A DNA stretch of 64,000 nt from Shinella zoogloeoides (GCF_030733845.1 NZ_CP132313.1:186001-250000), one strand, 5' to 3'; numbered from the stretch's first letter, positions 17,731 through 26,529 are shown. Made by a program: numbers and translations. Notes: generated by a model not told the origin, from the letters alone.

Positions 17731-18611
17731 GCGACAACAAAGTTTTCAGCTGGGTTGCGCAGTTCCGGCGAGGGCAGTCTGCGAAGGCCTATCCGCCGGC
17801 CGTCTCCCTTCTTCTCGTCAGCCCGCTGATCTCGCTGCTGTTCATCGGGTTCGTTTATCCCGTTGCGCGGCTCGTACAGCTCAGCTTCGCCAATGGCGCC
17901 GAGCCTTATGTCCGCCTGGTTCAGGGCGATCTCTACATCGGGGTGCTTATCGACACCGTCTTGATATCGGCTGTCGTCGCCGCCCTTTGTCTCATTCTTG
18001 GATATCCCGTCGCCCTTGCGATGGCCCGCCTCAAACGAAGGGCCGCGCTCCTCGTGACGGCTTGCGTCTTCGTGCCGCTTTGGACCTCCATCCTCATCCG
18101 GTCCTACGCGTGGGTGGTGCTCTTGCAACGCAATGGCCTCGTCAACGACCTGCTGCAGGCCACCGGGCTGAGCGACGGCCCCTTACGCCTTCTCTACACA
18201 CAGGGCGCGGTCATACTCGCGATGACCCATGTGCTTCTTCCCTTCGCAATCCTTCCCATCCAGGCAACGCTGAGGAGCCTGCCGGCGGATCTGACACGCG
18301 CGGCGTCCAACCTTGGCGCGACACCGATCCGCGCGTTTCTGCTCATCACCCTGCCGCTCAGCCTGCCCGGCATCTTCGCCGGCACCCTGCTCTGCTTCGT
18401 CCTGGCTCTGGGCTTCTACATTACCCCTGCCCTCGTCGGCGGTCCCAGTTCGATGATGATGGCCACCCTTATCGGCCAGCAGACCCTCGTCGTTCTCGAT
18501 TGGCCCTTCGCCGCGGCCCTTTCGACGCTGCTCCTGACGGTGAGCTTGCTCCTGGTCGCCGTCTTCCGGCGCGCTCTTGCCCAAAGCAAAGGATTCAGCA
18601 GTGCCCATTGA
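17727..18611 (+). CDS. ABC transporter permease, polyamine (PotB) type
   Basis: The 294-residue membrane protein has about six hydrophobic segments, the first at residues 25-48 (VSLLLVSPLISLLFIGFVYP), and the permease EAA-type loop ADLTRAASNLGATPIRAFLL. Features such as FVPLWTSILIRSYAWVVLLQ are typical of the PotB/PotH branch. It starts with GTG overlapping the ATPase stop codon, and its own stop is 11 bp inside the following permease gene. It forms the transmembrane channel with that second permease. Confidence 0.85.
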   Translation: MSDNKVFSWVAQFRRGQSAKAYPPAVSLLLVSPLISLLFIGFVYPVARLVQLSFANGAEPYVRLVQGDLYIGVLIDTVLISAVVAALCLILGYPVALAMARLKRRAALLVTACVFVPLWTSILIRSYAWVVLLQRNGLVNDLLQATGLSDGPLRLLYTQGAVILAMTHVLLPFAILPIQATLRSLPADLTRAASNLGATPIRAFLLITLPLSLPGIFAGTLLCFVLALGFYITPALVGGPSSMMMATLIGQQTLVVLDWPFAAALSTLLLTVSLLLVAVFRRALAQSKGFSSAH

Positions 18612-19473
18612 TCAAATCACCGATCCGCGAGCGCAGGAGCGCTCTCTCAGCCCACCTCGCGTCCCGGCGCCGTGGCGTCCACGTCCGCTGCCCGTGCTCT
18701 GTGCGCTCATCGTAGGGCTGGTGCTGTTCTTCCTGATCCTTCCGACGGCGATCATCGTTCCGATGTCACTGAATGCGTCTTCGCACCTGACGTTCCCGCC
18801 GTCGGCGCTCACGCTCGACTGGTATCGCGCGTTCTTCTCGGACCCGGACTGGATCGCGTCGACGCTGTTCAGCCTGAAGATCGCGTTCTGGACGTCGCTG
18901 GCATCCACGATCATCGGGACAATGTCGGCCCTAGCGATCGTTCGTGGCGAACTGCCATTCAAGGCGGCGATCCAGGCCATGGCGATTGGGCCCATGATCG
19001 TTCCTCACGTGGTGCTCGGCGTGGCGCTCTATCTCGTTTTCGCACCCCTGGAACTGACGGGCTCTCTCACCGGCTTCCTGATCGGTCATTCGGTCCTGTC
19101 GGTTCCTTTCGTCGTCATCACGGTCACAGCGTCCCTCCAGCGGCTCGATCCCGCGCTTGAGCTTGCGGCGGCCAATTGCGGGGCGACACGCCTGCAGTCC
19201 TTCATCCACGTGACCTTTCCGAACATCCTTCCGGGGATCGCGGCCGGCGCGGTCTTTGCGTTTCTCGCCTCCTTCGACGAGGCGACCGTCGCGTTCTTCA
19301 TCTCCGATATCGGCGGCAAGTCGATCGGCCGAAAGATGTTCGAGGACATCGACTTCAATCTGACCCCCGTCATCGCCGCGGCATCGACGGTGGTGGTCGC
19401 AGCCTCGCTCTGCCTGATCGGTATCGCTCATCTCATTTCGTCTTCAACTTCATCCAGAACCAAACAGGAGTAA
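18601..19473 (+). CDS. ABC transporter permease, polyamine (PotC) type
   Basis: The 290-residue membrane protein begins at GTG 18601. A cytoplasmic lead of about 35 residues precedes six hydrophobic segments. The EAA loop reads PALELAAANCGATRLQSFIH. The stretches SLNASSHLTFPPSALTLDWY and FLASFDEATVAFFISDIGGK are typical of PotC/PotI permeases. It overlaps the preceding permease by 11 bp and is followed 4 bp later by the binding-protein gene. Confidence 0.85.
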   Translation: MPIDQITDPRAQERSLSPPRVPAPWRPRPLPVLCALIVGLVLFFLILPTAIIVPMSLNASSHLTFPPSALTLDWYRAFFSDPDWIASTLFSLKIAFWTSLASTIIGTMSALAIVRGELPFKAAIQAMAIGPMIVPHVVLGVALYLVFAPLELTGSLTGFLIGHSVLSVPFVVITVTASLQRLDPALELAAANCGATRLQSFIHVTFPNILPGIAAGAVFAFLASFDEATVAFFISDIGGKSIGRKMFEDIDFNLTPVIAAASTVVVAASLCLIGIAHLISSSTSSRTKQE

Positions 19474-19477
19474 CCCA

Positions 19478-20542
19478 ATGCAAAATAGAACCATCTTCAT
19501 GCTCGCCATTCGCTCAGCCCTTGCATCGGCGATGTTGATCGCAGCCGGTAGCGCGATGGCCGGAGAACGTGTGATCATTGGATCGACCGGCGGGGCCTAC
19601 GACCGTGCGCTGAAGGAAGCGTGGTTCGACCCCTTCACGCAGGAGACTGGGATCGAAGTCGTCGTCGTCTCCGGAACGAACGCCGAGCTGCGCGCGAAGG
19701 CCTCGGCGATGGTCGCATCGGGGAACGTGACCTGGGACCTTTATCTCGACGGGGAGATTCAGGCAGCGTCCGAAGCGCACAGGGCAGTCACGGAAGACCT
19801 GACGGACTTCTGCCAGCCTTACAAGGGGCGGACGGACCTGCCGGCGAATACTTGTCAGGCAGGGGGTGCGCTTGTCCAATCGACGGCCACCCTGCTGGTC
19901 TATCGATCGGACGCCTTCGGCGCGCAGGCGCCGGAAACCTGGGCCGACATGTGGGATACGAAGCGCTTCCCAGGGGGACGGGCGTTTCCCAACTTCGACG
20001 ACCCCTGGCGCGTGCTCGCCGCAGCGTTGCTTGCCGACGGCGTTGAAAAGGACAAGCTCTTTCCCCTCGATGTCGATCGCGCGTTCCGCAAGCTCGAGCA
20101 GATCAGGGACTCGGTCTCTTTGTGGTGGAAGACAGGCGATCAGAGCGTTCAGGGCTTTCGCAACGCGGATTACGACCTCGGTCAAATCTGGCTGACACGC
20201 GCCAAGGCCATGGCGAATGAGGGCCTTTCGATAAAGTGGTCCTATAAGGCTTCGTTCCTCGTCGGCGATCGCGTCGCCCTCATCAAGGGTGCGCCTAACC
20301 CGGACAATGCCCGTAAGCTGATTGCTTACTGGCTCGACAATCCTGCAGCACAGGCCAAAGCCTGCAACGTCCTGTCCTGCACGCCGCCGAGCGCAGAAGC
20401 AATCGCGCTGATGTCCGAAGAGGCGCGTCGCTCCATGCCGACGACGGCAGAAATCTCGGACAATGTCGTGGTGCCGGACGCGGCATGGATCAACGCCAAT
20501 GCTCCCGTCCTCCTCGAGCAATGGAATAACTGGGTGCGATAA
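19478..20542 (+). CDS. ABC transporter substrate-binding protein, polyamine (PotD) type
   Basis: The 354-residue periplasmic protein has a signal peptide (ending about GSAMAGE) and a PotD-like body: VIIGSTGGAYDRALKEAWFD, then PFTQETGIEVVVVSGTNAEL, TWADMWDTKRFPGGRAFPNF and KLIAYWLDNPAAQAKACNVL. Family members bind polyamines and also other amines or carboxylates. The ribosome binding site CAGGAGTAACC lies 4-12 bp before the ATG. With the three preceding genes it forms a complete uptake system, probably delivering the substrate handled by the divergent aminotransferase/ThDP/SDR enzymes. Confidence 0.85.
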   Translation: MQNRTIFMLAIRSALASAMLIAAGSAMAGERVIIGSTGGAYDRALKEAWFDPFTQETGIEVVVVSGTNAELRAKASAMVASGNVTWDLYLDGEIQAASEAHRAVTEDLTDFCQPYKGRTDLPANTCQAGGALVQSTATLLVYRSDAFGAQAPETWADMWDTKRFPGGRAFPNFDDPWRVLAAALLADGVEKDKLFPLDVDRAFRKLEQIRDSVSLWWKTGDQSVQGFRNADYDLGQIWLTRAKAMANEGLSIKWSYKASFLVGDRVALIKGAPNPDNARKLIAYWLDNPAAQAKACNVLSCTPPSAEAIALMSEEARRSMPTTAEISDNVVVPDAAWINANAPVLLEQWNNWVR

Positions 20543-20655
20543 CGGGATCCCGGGCCAACCTCCACCATCCTCGAACGAACATCCACGACGTGGAAAGCAC
20601 ATCAAAGCATCCTGACTCTGCAGGTGACAGATCTGGAGCACCTGCGGAGTCAACT

Positions 20656-21348
20656 ATGGGTCCAACCGTACTCGTTGCGACGGAAGACGCGGATTTTTCG
20701 CTTTTTCTCACGCACCTTCTGGCCGCCGGGGGGTTCCGGGCGATATCGATCGCCGTGCGCATCGAAGAACTTGAAGCGCGAATCTCGTCGGCCAAGGCAT
20801 TGATCATCGACAGCACGGACATCGAGCGGGCGCTCGAACTCTGCCGGAGGGCGCGCGTGCGTCAGCGGACGTCGGGGATCCCGATGATGGCCTTTATCCG
20901 CGCCCAGAACGAGAGGCACTACCTGAAGTTCCTGAAGGCTGGCGTCGATGAATGCATCTTGAGGCCATTATCTCCCGAGCTCATCTTGTCGGGGGTGAGA
21001 GGGATCATCGCGCGCCGCGATCAGCGCGCGCCGGCCCGGCACACGAAAAGCCGGAGCGAGCATGGTGGCGCGTTTCTTGTCGACAGTTCGACCCGCATCC
21101 TCAACGGCGCACAAGGAAGGGCCTGCCTCAGCCCGACCGAGTTCAGGATCCTGCAGCGCATGCTCGCCTCCCCCGGGCAGGTGTTGAGCCGCCGCGACCT
21201 CGTAGAGGCGGCGTGGCCGCCGGGTCGATATGTCGATGACAAGACAGTCGATGTACACGTCTCTAAATTACGAAAAGCCATCTATACCGCAACCGGAAAG
21301 AAGTTAATCCAGACTGTCCGCTCCAGCGGATTTATTGCAGATCTTTAG
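20656..21348 (+). CDS. Winged-helix response-regulator-like protein (OmpR/PhoB type) without partner kinase
   Basis: The 230-residue protein has a receiver-like domain (about 1-115, with VLVATEDADFSLFLTHLLAA and candidate phospho-Asp in ALIIDSTD) and a winged helix (about 145-228: LSPTEFRILQRMLASPGQVL, SRRDLVEAAWPPGRYVDDKT, VDVHVSKLRKAIYTATGKKL). As in the protein at 11077-11787, the receiver Lys is Arg (ILRPLSPEL). The ATG at 20656 has a GGAG site 6 bp upstream; a GTG at 20590 is an alternative start. No histidine kinase gene is adjacent. It lies between the transporter operon and the alpha-oxoamine synthase gene and may control one or both. Confidence 0.75.
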   Translation: MGPTVLVATEDADFSLFLTHLLAAGGFRAISIAVRIEELEARISSAKALIIDSTDIERALELCRRARVRQRTSGIPMMAFIRAQNERHYLKFLKAGVDECILRPLSPELILSGVRGIIARRDQRAPARHTKSRSEHGGAFLVDSSTRILNGAQGRACLSPTEFRILQRMLASPGQVLSRRDLVEAAWPPGRYVDDKTVDVHVSKLRKAIYTATGKKLIQTVRSSGFIADL

Positions 21349-21467
21349 CGAGCAATAAGTACTATTTACCCGTTCGCATTTTCTTATTCTTTTCTTTCAG
21401 ATTTTTTCGTCGCATTCGCTTGTCTCCTGTGGCGATCTCCCATTGCACAAGCATCGGGATGTAAACC

Positions 21468-22743
21468 ATGACAGACACAAAATCCGACAAGACGATCCAT
21501 CAATCGCTTCGCAACACGTCAACAATGATCGACACAGCTTCTGCAAGCTTCGACCATGCGCACTACCAAGGCATCATGGCGATCTATGCGGCGCCGGCAC
21601 AGGGTCGCCTCGTGCATATTCAGCCGACCGGCCAGGCGGTGACGGACTTTGTCCGGTGCTCCTACCTCGGCCTCGACAATCACCCGGAGATCCTAGAAGG
21701 CGCCCGAGAAGCCATTTCGCGCTCCGGCGCCTTTCACTGGTCCTGCGCCCGCACCCGGCTCAACTTCAATGTGCTGGGTCAGCTGGAGCAGGAACTCTCC
21801 GATCTCTTCAAGGCGAGGATCCTGACATTCACGACGGTCCTGGCCGCGAACATGAGCGCCCTTCCCATCCTGGCGTCGGGTCATCTGACCGGGGGACGCA
21901 AGCCCCTGATGGTCTTTGACCGTCTGGCGCATGCCACGCTTGCCCATCATAAGGCGGCGGTTGCGCAGGAAACCGACGTCACCACAATCCCCCACAACGA
22001 CATGGCGGCGCTCGAAGCCTTGTGCCAGAGCCATCGACAGGTCGCGTACATCTGCGACGGCATCTATTCGATGGGGGGGCCATGCGCCAATGGGCGATCT
22101 GCTCCGCTTGCAGGCCAAGTACGGATTGTTCCTGTACATCGACGACGCGCACGGCATTTCCATCCACGGCGAGACAGGCGCGGGGTATGCGCGCACGGCG
22201 ATCCCCGATCTCGGCGACCGCACGATCGTTGCCGCTTCGCTCGGCAAAGGCTTTGGGGCATCAGGCGGCATTCTCATGCTTGGCACGGCCGCGCAGGAGG
22301 TCCTGTTCCGAAGGTTTGCGGTCGCCCATGCGTTCTCGGCATCCCTGACGACCGCCGCGGTCGGCGCGGCGCTTGCGTCGGCGGCCATTCATGCCTCGCC
22401 GGAGCTTTCCCGCCGGCAGCAGCAGCTGCAGCAAAATCTCGCCCATCTGGACGGACGATTGAACAGCGCGGAGCCGTCCTCGAACCTCCCCATTCGAACG
22501 ATCCGGTTCGGCGACGAACTGGTGTCTGTCGCTGCGGCGCGGGAGCTGCTTCGGCGAGGCTTCTACACGTCTGCCATTTTCTTCCCCACCGTCGCGCGCG
22601 GCCAGGCGGGGCTTCGCGTCTGCCTTACCGCGTCTCATACGCAGAAGGATATCGACGGGCTATGTGACGCGATCGACGAGGTAAAGGCCGAGGTCACCGG
22701 CAACCGTATAGATATTGTTTCGGACAGCTACGGCGGTGGATGA
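21468..22743 (+). pseudogene. Alpha-oxoamine synthase family PLP enzyme (AONS/CqsA-like), frameshifted in a G7 run
   Basis: Two overlapping frames together give one 424-residue alpha-oxoamine synthase. Frame one supplies the N-terminal half (CSYLGLDNHPEILEGAREAI, LNFNVLGQLEQELSDLFKAR, YICDGIYSMGG). After the seven G at 22073-22079, frame two supplies GDLLRLQAKYGLFLYIDDAH, the PLP-Lys region SLGKGFGASGG and the C-terminal domain ending at 22743. Six G would restore one continuous frame. Members condense an acyl-CoA with an amino acid (biotin, heme, sphingolipid synthesis and CqsA-type signals); the product here is unknown. The IDDAHG motif is intact, so the gene was recently functional, or is switchable, or the extra G is a sequencing error. 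The start is uncertain (21468 or 21528). Confidence 0.75.
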
Positions 22744-23178
22744 CTTCTCTCCCCGGGAGATGGCAACGGCCGGAAACCGGTTGCTCACGCGAACCGTACC
22801 ATAGCGGATGTCAAAGACGATGGCCTTCTCACGGCCATACTTATACTACCGTGTCGCGATGTGTAGTATTTCCAAATGACGGCTTCGGGATAGAAGCTGC
22901 AAACATCGATTGGGCGCGGCACGCCGAAGGTTCTTCATGCGGGCACGGATGCTGCCACCACCTCGAGCAGCCAAGCCTTTGGTTGATCGGCTTCGGTGCG
23001 CGCCAGTGCGGGTGCTTCTCTCGAAACCAATCCTCGGGGTCATACCGGAGCGCTCCCCGGACGCTGCTTTCCAACGCTAGCGGTCCGGTGGAAGAAGCGA
23101 ACAGACAGGGAGCATAGATAGCGACGACATCAAAATGACGAAGGGATCAACAGAGACGACAAAAAGCGACAAAAATAC
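22744..23178. other. Intergenic stretch with a short dyad
   Basis: No supported gene lies in these 435 bp. An inverted repeat ATACTAC / GTAGTAT (22843-22849 and 22863-22869, 13-bp spacer) may be an operator or a weak terminator after the alpha-oxoamine synthase gene. Reverse-strand frames near 22841-23074 have no recognisable family. Confidence 0.35.
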
Positions 23179-23349
23179 ATGCACAAGTACGATGAAGTGT
23201 TCACGAATATAGAGGCTCGGAAAGCCGTCGTGAAAGAATATGACACGGAAATCAATGCATTGCTCGAAATGGAATTAACCGTCGTTGCGCTCGCACACAA
23301 ACACAACCTGAGGCCGATGATACTTGATGTTTCCGCATTCGATCAATGA
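23179..23349 (+). CDS. Small acidic hypothetical protein, 56 residues
   Basis: An ATG at 23179 opens a 56-codon frame (MHKYDEVFTNIEARKAVVKE, then EINALLEMELTVVALAHKHN and PMILDVSAFDQ) ending at TGA 23347-23349. The residues suggest a helical, soluble small protein. There is no clear ribosome binding site. A very strong rho-independent terminator begins 42 bp after the stop, which supports a real short transcript. No family was recognised. The frame is too short for automatic 60-codon cut-offs. Confidence 0.5.
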   Translation: MHKYDEVFTNIEARKAVVKEYDTEINALLEMELTVVALAHKHNLRPMILDVSAFDQ

Positions 23350-23390
23350 CTGACTAGCGGCTATAATTTTGCATGACCGCAAAAACACGA

Positions 23391-23428
23391 GACCCCGGAC
23401 GAACACAGACGTCCGGGGTCTTTTTTTT
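23391..23428 (+). terminator. Strong rho-independent terminator
   Basis: GACCCCGGAC (23391-23400) pairs perfectly with GTCCGGGGTC (23411-23420) across a 10-nt loop and is followed by eight T. It is the best terminator in the window and ends the transcript of the 56-residue gene just upstream. Confidence 0.9.
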
Positions 23429-23601
23429 GCGGCATCGGGGCAGGTTCGCCGCGCGCTGCATCGAGGGGGTGAATGCAGCATCACGCCATTTTAGGTGTGA
23501 CTTATATACCATATCAGAAGAATTTTTAGCGTCTCGGACAATTTTGCGCGCACTCGTAAACAGAATGGTTAGCCCGGTACACCAAATGATATACATCGAT
23601 C

Positions 23602-23793
23602 ATGGAGATAGCTGAAGTCAGCCCGCACATCGTCAAAAGCCTCGCTCGCCAACAGTTGCGCAAGCTTGAGGAGCAGCTTCAATTGGCGGCGTTGAAGGAT
23701 AGAGCAGCGAGCATGGACGCATTCATGCGAGGTATCGAACATGTCCGCGTTCTATTGCCGCATTCGAGCAAGGCCGCCAAGCGGCGGGCATGA
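23602..23793 (+). CDS. Small hypothetical protein, 63 residues
   Basis: A 63-residue frame (MEIAEVSPHIVKSLARQQLR, then KLEEQLQLAALKDRAASMDA) predicts an amphipathic, mostly helical protein with a basic tail (SSKAAKRRA). The ribosome binding site is weak. No family was recognised. It sits in a cluster of small unknown genes between 23.1 and 25 kb. Confidence 0.4.
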   Translation: MEIAEVSPHIVKSLARQQLRKLEEQLQLAALKDRAASMDAFMRGIEHVRVLLPHSSKAAKRRA

Positions 23794-23848
23794 TGATGAT
23801 GAATGCGGCTGAAGCTCAAGTCGCCGACCGTCCCTAATCCGAGTCTGG

Positions 23849-24094
23849 CTAGCGGCTATAAAAGCGCCGCGCCATGCTGATCAGCAGTGATCGCTTCTGC
23901 TTGTCGTCCATATCTGCCGACACGAACCGGTCGGCAACGTACTCGCGGAATTCATCGCGCGCTTCAGTCGCAAACCACGGCTCTGCGATTATCTTCTCAA
24001 CGATGTCGGCAAGGACGCCGAGATTTCGATCGCGATTAGGCAACGCTATCCCAAGCATGCGCTCCAGCATCGCAGATGCAACTCTAAACTTCAC
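23849..24094 (-). CDS. Small protein of a three-member tandem paralogue family (member 1)
   Basis: The C-terminal 60 residues (ADIVEKIIAEPWFATEARDE, FREYVADRFVSADMDDKQKR, SLLISMARRFYSR) align with the products at 24243-24443 and 24631-24882: a helix, the motif AExWF, an acidic/aromatic segment (F.EY or FA.YL), about 15 variable residues, and the ending FYSR. A GTG at 24094 gives 81 residues and is the chosen start; a TTG at 24178 would add 28. The function is unknown. Compared with the others it has a longer N-terminal part. Confidence 0.55.
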   Translation of the reverse strand: MKFRVASAMLERMLGIALPNRDRNLGVLADIVEKIIAEPWFATEARDEFREYVADRFVSADMDDKQKRSLLISMARRFYSR

Positions 24095-24242
24095 GGTCGC
24101 CCCCGGCTTCGCGTAAAAAAATGGCGCGACCCGCTCCAGCAAGCCGCGCCGACGTTCCAAGCGGGGAGAGAACGTCAAGGCATTCGTGCAGGATCAAACT
24201 AGCACGACAAATCGTAATCGCAGATGGACAATTTTTGGCGGG

Positions 24243-24443
24243 TTATGCCGCGCGGCTGTAGAACTTCTTTGCAAAGTGCTCGATGATCGCCCGTTGCTCA
24301 ACAGCGTCGAATTCACCGTCCGGATAAGAAGCAATGAGATATTGAGCGAAGCGGTCTCTGTCCGCGACATCGAACCAAGGTTCAGCCGTCACTTCATCGA
24401 ATACGACTTTCAGGGCTTCAAGCTCTTCTTGTTGAAATACCAC
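24243..24443 (-). CDS. Small protein of a three-member tandem paralogue family (member 2)
   Basis: From a GTG at 24443 with AAAGGAG 8 bp upstream the product has 66 residues: VFQQEELEALKVVFDEVTAE, then PWFDVADRDRFAQYLIASYP and DGEFDAVEQRAIIEHFAKKF, ending YSRAA. It shares the layout LxALKxxxDxVTAExWFD, FAxYLI and FYSR with member 3 and, less closely, with member 1. It is acidic and predicted helical. The function is unknown. Confidence 0.6.
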   Translation of the reverse strand: MVFQQEELEALKVVFDEVTAEPWFDVADRDRFAQYLIASYPDGEFDAVEQRAIIEHFAKKFYSRAA

Positions 24444-24630
24444 GGCGGCTGCTCCTTTTATCGTTGTGGTTTTGGGCACTGCATGCGGTGGAATACGACA
24501 AGCATACGCGCAATAGCGACATTGTCTACAAACAATGACGCAGTCCTATGTCATCCAAGCAGAATGGTTTCGCCTCTGGACAAGACGAACCCTTTCACTG
24601 CTGGGGGCTACAGTTCTCCAACCCCGGATA

Positions 24631-24882
24631 CTACAGCCAACCGACCGCTTTTGCTGTCTCAGGCGGACGCGAATAGAATATGCGAGCCGACGCCTCAGCT
24701 ACTGACCGGTGGCGTTTCATCGCCGCAATGTCGGGACAAGTCTCGATCAAATAGCGGGCAAAGGCCTCACGCTGGTCGGGATCAAACCAGTCTTCGGCGG
24801 TGACATCGTCGTAGATCGCTTTCAAGGCGCGCAGTTCATCCGGCTCGAAAACGGACTTCTGTACGCGACGATAGCCCTGCAT
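24631..24882 (-). CDS. Small protein of a three-member tandem paralogue family (member 3)
   Basis: From the ATG at 24882 (GGAGAG 8 bp upstream) the 83-residue product reads MQGYRRVQKSVFEPDELRAL, then KAIYDDVTAEDWFDPDQREA, FARYLIETCPDIAAMKRHRS and VAEASARIFYSR plus a short tail. It is the closest relative of member 2. The three genes are on the same strand, separated by about 150-190 bp, which points to old tandem duplication with divergence. The function is unknown. Confidence 0.6.
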   Translation of the reverse strand: MQGYRRVQKSVFEPDELRALKAIYDDVTAEDWFDPDQREAFARYLIETCPDIAAMKRHRSVAEASARIFYSRPPETAKAVGWL

Positions 24883-25580
24883 GCGGCACTCTCCGGACAC
24901 CCGTTGATTGCACTTCACCCTCTCTGGATTGCATAGATTAGCTCTAGCGGTGCAAAGGTCAACAAACATTTCGGGGAATGGTGAACGTCGATTGACTCCT
25001 ACCATATGGAGAACATAATAAGAACACCATGCAGGAAATAGCCGAATGGTACGACTTAGACTAATCGCTCGGCGGGTGTCTCCCGACGCTCCGCAATCTA
25101 CTTATGCCTCTTCAAATAGGCGGGAAATGCTGGAACTGCGGGCATGCCTTTCCGCTGAACCACTATTGCCTCCAGTCTACCATTTAGTAGACTGCAATAA
25201 TATTTCGTCTCTTCGCAATATTATTTCGAGCGTGACATCCGCGTGACAGCCACTTCCGCTCGGCTTTTTCGAGCGCTTAGACGCGGCAGCACTCTAATCA
25301 AACCATAGACTAGGAGCTATACTAAAATACAAGAGCACTAATATCTCCAGCACGCGGGCAAGAAGCGCTACCTAAAAGTAGGTTCGCTCGACTGAGATAA
25401 CGGAGATAGCATCGGCGCGCACCGCGCTCACGCTTGGGGTCTCGATGCGGGCGGATGGAACCACTCGGACCACGGATCAAGATCAAGTCATCGCCCGTGA
25501 CGCCGCCGCTGCGCCGCTCGCCTCGAACGCACGACACCGGACTAAAGTGAACCGCAGTTCATCCAACGGCGGGCATCTGC
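24883..25580. other. Intergenic stretch, 698 bp, no supported gene
   Basis: This AT-richer stretch has no open frame with a family resemblance; short frames on both strands (25046-25246, 25322-25537) lack ribosome binding sites. The promoter of the tandem paralogue genes should lie in its left part. I see nothing else that can be supported. Confidence 0.35.
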
Positions 25581-25874
25581 GTGCAGAGTAATCCAACGCT
25601 CAGGACCCTCAAGGATGCAGTCATCGCGGTGGAATGCAAGTGTTGCCGCATGTACGGCGAGCTTGTCCGGAAGGATGTCGTGAAACGGTATCGTGCGAGT
25701 ATCACCGTGTCGCGCCTGCGCCGCTGCCTCGTCGGCGCTTGCGAGAAAATGTGCGCCGACGACGGCGATAATTGCCAGGCGCGGGTGACGGCCTTAACCA
25801 GATTGGCTGGGTCTGCTCTGCTCAGCCCCCGGCGGAAGCAGGCTGCTTGTAGACCGTGTGAAACTCGATGCTGA
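25581..25874 (+). CDS. Small cysteine-rich hypothetical protein
   Basis: A 97-residue frame from a GTG at 25581 contains a CxCC motif (AVIAVECKCCRMYGELVRKD) and a second cysteine pair (CLVGACEKMC). This resembles short rhizobial zinc-ribbon-like hypothetical proteins. The 3' end overlaps the convergent membrane protein gene by 53 bp, so the true end may be earlier or the frame may be chance. The function is unknown. Confidence 0.4.
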   Translation: MQSNPTLRTLKDAVIAVECKCCRMYGELVRKDVVKRYRASITVSRLRRCLVGACEKMCADDGDNCQARVTALTRLAGSALLSPRRKQAACRPCETRC

Positions 25875-26529
25875 CGAGTACAGCCACGACGAGCGCCAGT
25901 ATCGTGGCAGTCATAAAGGCGGCAACGAATATCCCGGTAGCCTTGATCGGCCCGACACGCAGGTCCTGGATGAACCATCGAACCTGGCATTGACCATACC
26001 AGATGATCGCCACCGCAAGAGCGGTCAATCCCGCCAGAATGCCCCTTTCAGCAGGCATCACGAGAAGATCGATTGCCAACCCGAAGACGAAGACGAAAGG
26101 TGCCGCAACGAAGCATTGGCTGAAGAACGGCGGACGAAGAGAAGACCGCGTGAGCTTTACCGACTTGTAGAAAAGTAGCGCCACGGCCATGCACAATGGG
26201 TAGATGCCGAAAACGATACCGCGCGCGATCATCAGGTTCGAACCCGCGGCGTTGGCCTCGGCAACTCTCGCCGGATCGACGACCGAGGGAAAAGCGGTCG
26301 AAAGCCCCTGTGACAGGAGGAGCGTGATCAGCAGGAACAAGGGCGGGCTCAGCGTATCGTCGTATTGGTTTTCCGGGCGATGAGACAGCTCCATGCCCGC
26401 ATAACGCATCATGCTTAACGGCCGTGTCACGGAACGCCACATCGTTGCCGGATAGAAGACCAGCCAGCTGACGAGTTCATACAGAAGCTCCTCGAGCGAT
26501 TTCAGCAGTTTCATGAAATCCAAGGGCAT
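25822..26529 (-). CDS. Multi-pass inner-membrane protein (Yip1-like)
   Basis: The 235-residue protein has a cytoplasmic N-terminal helix (LLKSLEELLYELVSWLVFYP), a loop (PLSMMRYAGMELSHRPENQY) and five hydrophobic segments at about residues 62-82, 100-120, 135-158, 163-182 and 200-224. The pattern resembles Yip1-domain permease-like proteins of unknown function found in Rhizobiales. The start could be the ATG at 26529 or the one at 26514. It is not clearly linked to its neighbours. Confidence 0.6.
   Translation of the reverse strand: MPLDFMKLLKSLEELLYELVSWLVFYPATMWRSVTRPLSMMRYAGMELSHRPENQYDDTLSPPLFLLITLLLSQGLSTAFPSVVDPARVAEANAAGSNLMIARGIVFGIYPLCMAVALLFYKSVKLTRSSLRPPFFSQCFVAAPFVFVFGLAIDLLVMPAERGILAGLTALAVAIIWYGQCQVRWFIQDLRVGPIKATGIFVAAFMTATILALVVAVLVSIEFHTVYKQPASAGG

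Noticed and set aside
22841..23074. 77-codon reverse frame after the alpha-oxoamine synthase gene
   Set aside because: No ribosome binding site, no family and no support from neighbours.
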